From positions 1-32,085 of the forward strand of contig JAJZYB010000023.1 of assembly GCA_021806135.1 (NCBI GenBank): a stretch of DNA of 32,085 nt. The letters run 5' to 3'. This stretch comes from Thermoplasmata archaeon. Lineage in GTDB: Archaea; Thermoplasmatota; Thermoplasmata; Lutacidiplasmatales; UBA184. The translations under genes were made by a program, and so were the position numbers. The notes under the pieces were generated by a model. It saw only the letters and a list, made by a program, of their open reading frames with translations. It did no database searches and had not been told where the DNA came from. Positions 8,326-15,400 of the stretch are shown here, one piece after another (the first letter of the stretch is position 1; every line of letters begins with the position of its first letter).

Positions 8326-10080
8326 ATGGACGGGACCTTGGTGCTCGACGTGGGGTCCGAGGTGACCTACCTCGCCATTCCTCCCCTCCTCGTGGCCACG
8401 CTCTTCCTCCTGGGCTGGGACCCGGAGTGGGCGGGAGCCTCGTTCGGCTTCGGACGGGGCACGTTCTGGCTCCTGGTGGCCGGCGGGATCCTCGGCTGGC
8501 TCGGGAACATCCCGTTCTTCCTCTACCACGGTTCGGTGATGGCCCTCAACGTGGGAGGGGGGCTCATCCCCCTCATCCTCGCGCTCACCCTCTTCGCCAC
8601 CCGGATCCTTCCCGGCCGGTGGCGAGACCTCTCCATCCTCCTGGGGACCCTGGGGGTGGCGACCGCGGTCGGATTCCTCCTCATCAGCGTGCTTCCGGCT
8701 CCCGATGCGGTCCCCGCCCTCCTGGCGGCCTACGCGGTCCCCGGGGTCGCGCTGGCGCTGCTCTTCCGGGCGTCCGGTCCGGCCGCCGGCCCCCGGCTGG
8801 GGTCCTATGCGTTGGTCTCCTTGGGCGTGGTGGGCACCTACACGATCACCCAACCGGTGGTGAACGTGGGGATCATCGCCTCCTTCCCTTCCTACCTCAT
8901 CTGGCCGCTGGTGCTGGGGGTGCTCTCCGTGCCGCTCCTCCAGTTCGATCGGAGGGCCCCGGCGCTCGCCTACGCCTCCGCCACCCTCGGGGTCCTGGTG
9001 GGGGCGGACATCCTCCACGAGGCGCCCCTCTTCGCCGCGCTCCCCTTCCTGGGGGCCATCGGCGGAGCGGGCCCGCTCGACCTTGTCTTCCTCTCCGGTC
9101 CCATCGCGTTGTTCGTCTCGTTCTTCACCGGGAGGGCGGTGTCCCCGCGTAACGGGCAGACGCAGGGAAGAGAGGAGCTCCCGGCAGGCCGGCGAGGGCC
9201 GCTCGACCCGGCCCTGGTGAGCTTCCGGACCGGCGATTACGGCGCAATGTACCGCCAGGTCTTGGAGGGGGTCACCTTCGAAGCGTCCCGGACCTGGAGG
9301 GCTCTCTACGGATCGCCCCCTTCTCAGGGGGCCGACCCCCTGGTGGGCCTCCAGGTCCACCCGCTCCTGAGGGCGGACCTGCGGAACCTGCAGGCGTTGG
9401 CCCAAGACCCTCCCGTCGGGGAGGAGCCGGCCCGGTCGGCGCTCTGGACGGGCTATCTCATCCAACGGGGCCTGCTGGGGATGCTGGACCGCCGTCTCGG
9501 GACGCCCCGGGCCCGGATCCTCGCCTTCCTGATCGACATCGCCCTGGCCCTCGCCATCGCGATCCCCCTCTTGGTCTGGCTGTTCTTGTCGATGCACTTC
9601 TCCTCGCTGACGGCGGCCTTGGACTCCGTCCCCTACGAGGCTGCCCTGGCGGGGCTGGGGTCCTGGCCCTACGTGCTCTTCGTCGTGCTCGAGGAGGTCT
9701 ACGGCACCACGCCGGGGAAGTGGGTCGAACACCTGACGGTGGTCGGGCCGGACGGGGAGCGACCGGGCCCGCTCGCCATCATCGTCCGCAACGTCCCCAA
9801 GCTCATCCCGCTCGCGGCACTCGCCCTGGCCGTGGGGGAGGCCCTCCCCGCCGCCTACTTCCCCGGGGGCGCCGTCGTGGTCCTGACCAGCGTGTTCCTC
9901 GGCGTGGGGGTGCTGGGGCTCTCGGGGTTGATCGGTCTCTGGGCCATGGTGGGGAATCCCCTCCGGCAGAGGGTGGGGGACCTCATGGCGGGGACGGAGG
10001 TCTGGACCCGGTCCCCTCCGCTCGTGGAGGAGAGGAGGCCGGTGCCGGTCCCCCGTCCGGTGGTCGCCGGGTCAGGGTGA
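8326..10080 (+). CDS. Polytopic membrane protein: DUF1614-like N-terminal domain fused to an RDD domain
   Basis: A 584-residue membrane protein. The first ~270 residues hold about eight hydrophobic helices with features I associate with DUF1614: NIPFFLYHGSVMALNVGGGL, AAYAVPGVALALLF, ASATLGVLVGADIL and AIGGAGPLDLVFLSG. A ~120-residue soluble segment follows. Residues ~400-575 form an RDD domain: RILAFLIDIALALAIAIPLL, YGTTPGKWVEHLTVVGPDGE and the conserved arginine/asparagine segment IIVRNVPKLIPLA. The RDD and DUF1614 families have no agreed biochemical role. The ATG at 8326 follows a GGGAGGG ribosome binding site (8314-8322), unlike the leaderless genes around it; the frame is open upstream from 8116, but that part is proline-rich noise. 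The last 98 nt overlap the 3' end of alba on the other strand. Confidence 0.82.
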   Translation: MDGTLVLDVGSEVTYLAIPPLLVATLFLLGWDPEWAGASFGFGRGTFWLLVAGGILGWLGNIPFFLYHGSVMALNVGGGLIPLILALTLFATRILPGRWRDLSILLGTLGVATAVGFLLISVLPAPDAVPALLAAYAVPGVALALLFRASGPAAGPRLGSYALVSLGVVGTYTITQPVVNVGIIASFPSYLIWPLVLGVLSVPLLQFDRRAPALAYASATLGVLVGADILHEAPLFAALPFLGAIGGAGPLDLVFLSGPIALFVSFFTGRAVSPRNGQTQGREELPAGRRGPLDPALVSFRTGDYGAMYRQVLEGVTFEASRTWRALYGSPPSQGADPLVGLQVHPLLRADLRNLQALAQDPPVGEEPARSALWTGYLIQRGLLGMLDRRLGTPRARILAFLIDIALALAIAIPLLVWLFLSMHFSSLTAALDSVPYEAALAGLGSWPYVLFVVLEEVYGTTPGKWVEHLTVVGPDGERPGPLAIIVRNVPKLIPLAALALAVGEALPAAYFPGGAVVVLTSVFLGVGVLGLSGLIGLWAMVGNPLRQRVGDLMAGTEVWTRSPPLVEERRPVPVPRPVVAGSG

Positions 10081-10459
10081 TCTGGATGAAGGAGACGTTG
10101 AGGTCCTTTCCCTCCCGGTTCGTCAGGCGCTCCGTGCCGATCCCGACCGAGCTGATGGCCACGGTCCCTTCCAAGAGACGGTGGCGCCGGACCACCTCGG
10201 CCACGTCCACCGCCCGCGAGATGGCCCGCCCCCGGGCCTTCACCAGCACCTCGTTGACCCCGCTGTTGAGCTGACCGACCACCTCAAAGGCGTAGGTCAT
10301 GGTGGGTCGGTCGCCCACGTAGACGATGGGTTCCCCCAGCCGGGAAGGGGGACGGTCCTCGCGCCGGGGTCGAGGGGGGCCCCGGGGCCGCTCCGCGCGG
10401 GGGGAGGCAGGGGATGGGGCCGACGGGGCGGGCTCCGTAGCGGGGTGAGGTTCCGGCAT
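9983..10459 (-). CDS. alba: Alba, archaeal DNA/RNA-binding chromatin protein, with proline-rich tails
   Basis: A 158-residue protein with an Alba core at ~45-130. Alba dimers bind and compact DNA and RNA in most archaea. The core is easily read: IVYVGDRPTMTYAFEVV, QLNSGVNEVLVKARGRAISR (nucleic-acid-binding region), AVDVAEVVRRHRLLEGTVAI, IGTERLTNREG and NVSFIQITLTR. The core alone is about 90 residues, which is the usual length of Alba; here a ~43-residue proline/arginine-rich N-terminal tail (PRPRREDRPP) and a ~27-residue proline/serine-rich C-terminal tail are added. The C-terminal tail lies within the overlap with the RDD gene. The ATG at 10459 is ~25 nt from TTTAAT, so the long N-terminal tail agrees with the promoter position. 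Confidence 0.92.
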   Translation of the reverse strand: MPEPHPATEPAPSAPSPASPRAERPRGPPRPRREDRPPSRLGEPIVYVGDRPTMTYAFEVVGQLNSGVNEVLVKARGRAISRAVDVAEVVRRHRLLEGTVAISSVGIGTERLTNREGKDLNVSFIQITLTRRPPDGGPAPASSPPRAEGTGSRPPSPP

Positions 10460-10582
10460 GGGGAATTCTACGTCCCGGGGATTAAAGGAGCTTTGGGAGG
10501 GAAAGGACGGTCCTTCGGCTTCGGGAAACCGTTATACCAGAGGTCCCCTCGGCCGACCCACCCGTTCGGGGGTCCAAAGTGC

Positions 10583-10667
10583 GCAGGGGTGGCCCAGCTT
10601 GGTCAAAGGCGCCAGGTTGAGGTCCTGGTCTCGTAGGAGTTCGTGAGTTCAAATCTCACCCCCTGCA
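10583..10667 (+). tRNA. tRNA-Leu, anticodon GAG
   Basis: An 85-nt class II tRNA that folds completely. The acceptor stem GCAGGGG (10583-10589) pairs with CCCCTGC (10660-10666), followed by A73 as discriminator; CCA is not encoded. The D-arm has a GCC/GGC stem with GG in the loop. The anticodon stem CCAGG/CCTGG (10612-10616, 10624-10628) encloses TTGAGGT, giving anticodon GAG at 10619-10621, which reads leucine CUC/CUU. The long variable arm forms CTC-GTAG-GAG. The T-arm is GTGAG-TTCAAAT-CTCAC. There is no intron. A TATA-like GTTATACC at 10531-10538 would place transcription start roughly 20 nt before the mature 5' end. Confidence 0.97.
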
Positions 10668-10684
10668 TACGGTATCCGAGGACC

Positions 10685-11629
10685 ATGCCGACCGAACCCC
10701 CGACCCACTGCCCGGTCTGCCAGCGCCTGTTGCCCCTGGGGGCGCGGGCCTGCCCTGCCTGCGGGACCCCCCGACCGACCCGGACCCCCCGGTCCGGGCC
10801 AGGGCGGCCGAACGAGGGAAAGGGGCTTTCCCCGGAGGTGGAAGGCCGGGTCCAGCGGCTGAACCGCTGGCGGGATTCCGCCCGGGGGCTGCCGGTCCAG
10901 GTCCCGCTCTTGCCGGGCTGGGTCGGGGGACTCGCCTCCGGGGACCGGGAGGAGGAACGGTTCGACGAGATGCTCCGGGGGCTGGAGAGGTCCGCGCATC
11001 ACGAGATCGCCCAGGCGTTGGAGGCGTGGGCGCGGGAGGCGGCTTCCCGTCTGAACCGGTTGGAGGCCTATGGGCTTCCGAGCCCGACGGAACGCAAGAG
11101 CCTGGAGACGCTGACCCGGGCGCTGCGGACGGGGGACCTGGACCGGTCGCTGGAGCTCTACCCCCGGGTGGACCAGGTGCTGGGGTTCAAGGAGAGGAAC
11201 CTGAACGACGCCCGGGACGCCCTGGAAGGGCTCAACCTCCTGTCGGCGGACGTGGAGGCGCTGGGCCTGCCCCCCATGTGGCCGGACGCCGGCCTGTTGG
11301 CCCGGATGGAACGGAACCTCAGGACGGGGCGGGTGCCCGAGACCCTGAAGCAGGCCTCGGACCTCCGGCGGGAGGCGCACGAGGCGCTGTTGAAGCTCCT
11401 CCCCCGACGGATCCGGGAGGCGGCGGACGAGACGGCCCGGGAGAAGGCCGAGGGCCGGGACGTGCAGAGGGAGGCGGCGCTGCTCGCCCGGGCGGCCCGA
11501 GCGGCGCACCGGGGCCGGGCGGAACAGGCCCTCCGCGACCTCGTCCGCTTCCAGACGCAGCGTTCCCTGGACCCGTTTAGGATGGCGGAGGAGCGCTCGC
11601 GGGGGGACGGGGCGGCCCCACCCGGGTAG
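10685..11629 (+). CDS. Zinc-ribbon protein with long charged helical region, unknown function
   Basis: A 314-residue soluble protein. It opens with a zinc ribbon formed by CPVC (residues ~9-12) and CPAC (~24-27) in the order CPxC-LLPLGARA-CPxC, then a basic/proline linker, and from ~50 on a long helix-rich region full of Arg, Glu and Leu (for example ARGLPVQVPL, LEAWAREAASRLNRLEAY, RDALEGLNLL, LLARAARAAHRGRAEQALRD). I do not recognise the helical part. The ATG at 10685 leaves the zinc ribbon at the extreme N-terminus; the same frame is open from 10643, but that would overlap the tRNA. It begins only 17 nt after tRNA-Leu, with no TATA box between them, so it may depend on read-through from the tRNA promoter. 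It is convergent with the GNAT gene (10 nt gap). Confidence 0.75.
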   Translation: MPTEPPTHCPVCQRLLPLGARACPACGTPRPTRTPRSGPGRPNEGKGLSPEVEGRVQRLNRWRDSARGLPVQVPLLPGWVGGLASGDREEERFDEMLRGLERSAHHEIAQALEAWAREAASRLNRLEAYGLPSPTERKSLETLTRALRTGDLDRSLELYPRVDQVLGFKERNLNDARDALEGLNLLSADVEALGLPPMWPDAGLLARMERNLRTGRVPETLKQASDLRREAHEALLKLLPRRIREAADETAREKAEGRDVQREAALLARAARAAHRGRAEQALRDLVRFQTQRSLDPFRMAEERSRGDGAAPPG

Positions 11630-11639
11630 GCGGTAGAGA

Positions 11640-12221
11640 TCAGAGGACCTGTTCGTAGAGGTGCACGTCCTCGCCGAGGAAGTGACGGTGAAGGGTGCCG
11701 CTCTCCGTGAGGCCGAGCTTGCGGAAGAGGTGGATGGCCCCCTCGAAGCGGTTCTGGGCCTCCACCCAGACCGAAGAGGCGCCGGCCCGGCGGGCCCACT
11801 CCAGGCAGGCCCCCACGAGCGAGCTCGCGATCCCGAGGCGCCGGGCCTCGGGGTCCACCACCAGGTGGACCATCTGGACGGCACCGTGGGCCAGGGAACA
11901 GCCCACCACCCCCACCACCCGCTTCTCCTTCCGGGCGGAGAAGTAGGTGACGCCCTCCATCCAGCTGGTGAACTCGAGCGGGGCGGGTTCCCAGGTCTTG
12001 ATGAGCTCCTCGGGGAGCTTCCCCTTGTACTCGTCCCAGACCCGTTTGTAGAGGTTGCAGATGTCCGGGATGTCCGAGTGGGTGGCCTGGGTGACCACCA
12101 CCACGCTCACCGGGTGGTTCGCACCGTTGGACGGCTTGCCCTGGGGTTTCTCGGCGGGAGGCGTTTCCTTGCTGGCCGGGGGGGCTCCTGCCCCCTCATC
12201 CACCCGATTCGCCCCTGCCAT
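11640..12221 (-). CDS. GNAT-family N-acetyltransferase
   Basis: A 193-residue acetyltransferase. The GNAT fold spans ~37-193: VVVVTQATHSDIPDICNLYK (first strand and helix), VVGVVGCSLAHGAVQMVHLVV, the acetyl-CoA-binding segment DPEARRLGIASSLVGACLEW (the RxxGxx pyrophosphate loop), VWVEAQNRFEGAIHLFRKLG and the C-terminal strand. The substrate is unknown. The first ~35 residues are low-complexity (GAGAPPASKETPPAEKPQGK) and are not part of the fold. The ATG at 12221 is 25 nt from AGTATTC (minus strand), which supports that start; a GTG at the start of the fold would give a core-only protein. The gene lies downstream of the giant PKD gene on the same strand but with its own promoter. Confidence 0.85.
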   Translation of the reverse strand: MAGANRVDEGAGAPPASKETPPAEKPQGKPSNGANHPVSVVVVTQATHSDIPDICNLYKRVWDEYKGKLPEELIKTWEPAPLEFTSWMEGVTYFSARKEKRVVGVVGCSLAHGAVQMVHLVVDPEARRLGIASSLVGACLEWARRAGASSVWVEAQNRFEGAIHLFRKLGLTESGTLHRHFLGEDVHLYEQVL

Positions 12222-12339
12222 GGTTGTTGAGAATCAGCCTGAGAATACTTCCGAGAGGATCCGAGAGCGCTCCAGGAGGGACTCGTAGATGCTAACGACG
12301 CGGAGGGTTTTAGTCTTTCGCCCTTCGGAAGGAGACGGA

Positions 12340-12358
12340 CCCTCCGGCCTGCGGAGGG
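12340..12358 (-). terminator. Inverted repeat after the giant PKD gene, possible terminator
   Basis: CCCTCCG (12340-12346) and CGGAGGG (12352-12358) form a perfect 7-bp stem around a 5-base loop, about 80 nt past the stop codon of the PKD gene (read on the minus strand). A second short palindrome, CCTTCGGAAGG, follows at ~12322-12332. No long T-run follows on the minus strand, so archaeal-style termination here is only a suggestion. Confidence 0.35.
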
Positions 12359-12439
12359 CCAGCGGCGCGACAACCGACCGGCGATAGGGAAGGGCACGCC
12401 GATCCCCCAGCCCCAGGACGGGGGGGAAGAGAAGGCCGT

Positions 12440-15400
12440 TCAGGGAGAAGTATTCGCGAGGGTCACAGCCGCGGTGAGCAAGGACGCCGCGGAGGCTCCC
12501 ACCGTTCCGATCCCTCCGGCGATTAGGCCGTACTGGGCCAGTTGGGTGTTGGCCACGTCATTGGTCAGGTCACTGGGTCCGGAGATGGTGACGATCAGGG
12601 AGACCACGGAGAAGAGCAGCGCCAGGGAAGCGACCACCACCTGCTCCAGGGGAGTGGTCAGGGCAAAGCTGAGGACCGTGAGCACCACGGCGACGAGTTC
12701 CATGGCCCCTCCCACGATGAAGTCGAAGCTGTCGAACTCCAGGGTGAGGGTCTTCAGGAAGGGGAGCAGCAGACCCGAGAGCAGACCCGTGATCTGGCTG
12801 TCGACGCTCGCGCTGACGTTAATGTCCGTCAAGAAGGTCTCCAGGGAGGAATTGACGTCCCCGGTGGAGCTCGAGAGGATGTTCCCCACCGCGCTGGAAC
12901 ACTCCGAGAGGACGCTAAGCCCCGAGGACGCCGCCCCGAGGATGCCGCTGACCGCGGCAGTCACGGACGCGGAGATGGTGTCCTCGGTGGCCTGCTCGGC
13001 CCCTTCGTAGGCGCCGGCGGTCACGATCGCAAGGATCCACTGGACGATCCCGATGGTGACGAAGATGGCCGAGATGATGGCGATCACCGCGTAGATCTCG
13101 TTGTAGATGTCGCTGATGGCGTTGCTCTTGGTGAGCGGTCCTTTGTCGTTGCCCACGGACTTGTTCATGGCGTTGTCGTACGCCGAACGGCTCATGGCGT
13201 TATCATCGAGCAGGAGGGAGAGGAACGGGTAGATCACCAGGTTGCTGATCTCGTGGTAGACGTCCACGAAGAAGTTCTTCATGGCGTTGATGGCTTCCTT
13301 CGCCAGGTTGGCCACGTAGTTGAGCAGCCACTCCAACGCGCTGATCACGGCCTCGATGGCGGAGACCACGGCCTGGATCGCGGCCTCCAGCGCCCCCAGG
13401 ATCGCCTGGCCGATCGCCTCGGCCAGTTGGACGAAGAAGTTCACCACCGCGAGGAAGATCCCGGCGAAGAAGTTGAACGCCTCCTCGATGACGTGGAGGA
13501 CCTCGCTCGCGGCGCTCGGAGCCACCCCTCCCGTCATGGGACTCTGGTATCCGACGAGCGGCAGATACGGGTCCAGTTGGTTCGGGAGGCCCGAAAGGTC
13601 GAAGGCCACGGAATTGAGGCCGTAGGCCTTCCCGTCGACGACCCCGCTCTGGTTCCGCGGGAGGAGGTCCCCGAGCAGGGTGGTCGCGCAGCTGGCGCTC
13701 ACGGACCCGTTGAACCCGCCGGCGACCAGGCTCGCGCTACCGCTGCTCGAGCGGACGCTGGCCGTGACGCCGGACCCTTGGAGACAGCTCGGGACGGTGC
13801 CGGCGGAGAGGGAGGCGTTCAGGCTGGAGGACAAGAAGGAGGGGCGGCTCTCGATGACGGTGTTCTCGCCGTTGACGAACGGGCCGGTGGCCCCTTGACC
13901 GATGTAGAGGTTGAACACATAGAAGCGGTTCTCCCCGTGGTAGCGTACTCCGTATCCCGGGACGTTGGTGCTCTCGTTGGCCTGGGTGACCAGCACGGCG
14001 TTCGCCCGGGAGAGGGAGGTGACGGTCAGGCCGAAGGTCCAGTCTCCCCCGTTGATGGAGACAGACTGGTTGGGCGACCAGACCGTCTGGGAGACCTGAC
14101 CATTGCTCACGCTGAAGCTGTTGTTCCAGTAAAGCTCGAAGGACGTATCGGACGATCCGGCGCTGAGCCGGTACTCGTACCAAAGTTGAGGATTGATCTC
14201 ATTCTGGAAGTAGCTGTGGACGTGGCTGTCGTAGACCGGGTAGGTGTTGAACTGGTTGATGGGGATGGTGTAGTAGTCGTTGAAGGCGAACGTGGTGTCC
14301 ATCTGCCAGGGGGTGGTGCAGCCGACAGGTTGGGAGGAGCCGTACCCGTACGCCAGGGGGGTATAGATGCTGGGGGCCCCCGGGGCCGAGTCGGACTGGA
14401 TCTGGACGTTGGCGGCATTGCTGTCCGAGAGGGCCTTGCTACACCCGTAATCCACCACCCTGTCGATCGAGAAGGCCCCCACCAGGTAGGCTGTGGGCAA
14501 GGCGGCCTGGCTGTCCGCCACCCCGCTGCCGGAGGTGGAGTAGGCGGTGGGGTTCAGCGGACCGGTGTAGGAGAGGGAGTCATACCCATAGGCATGCATC
14601 TGGGAGGGTTCGGTGGAGCCCCCCGGGGTGACGTAAGAGTTGGCCGTCTCGTCGTAGACGGCAGCCCCCAACGCCTTCATCCCGTTCGTGAGCGCACCGT
14701 CCCCCGCCGCGTGCGCGTTCCAGGGGGAAATGCCGAAGTCCTCATCCCCGTAATAGGTGGCTTGGGACTCCCCGGTGGTCTGGTTCACGCTCGGGTAGTA
14801 CGGGATCCCCTGGATCACGCTGAGCTTGTAGTAGGTCTCCGTGTACGGGTAGTAGTTCACGGTGGAGTAGCTGAACGTGGAGGGGTTGAACTCGGTGAAG
14901 TTGCTGTCCAGCGGCTCGGAGAAGTTGTACAGCGGCGTGGTGACGGTCGGACCCACGATCATGCCCGACGCCGTGGGATCGGCCAGGGCCGGGTCCGTAT
15001 AATACCGGTCCACGATCTCGGCGGTGTGCAAGGTCCCGCTCCCGCTGGCCGAGATCTGCCAGGCGAACGTCCCCTGGAAGTCCGCTAGCGTCAGCCCGTA
15101 GGCGGACGAGGGGCCCGTCAGGGGGGAGTTGTTCAGCAGATAGTAGGTGGATACCGGGTTCGTGGGGGTCGGGAGATCGATGGTTCCCGTGGCCAGGAAG
15201 ATCCCCCCGAGCATCACCCCGTACTGCAGGGTGAGCGAGACCTGGCTGAGATCCGGGCTGAGCACCTCCACAATGAGTTCGCTCTCGTTGAAGGAGAGCG
15301 GGTTCCCCCCATAGACGGGGTTCGACGGGCTGTTGATCGGTTGGGTGGTGGGGAGCGAAGCCACCGAGCCGGTGGTGAAGGTGTCCCCGAAGAGGAACTG

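Noticed and set aside
10643-10684. Longer start for the zinc-ribbon gene
   Set aside because: It would lie inside the tRNA-Leu T-arm and variable arm.
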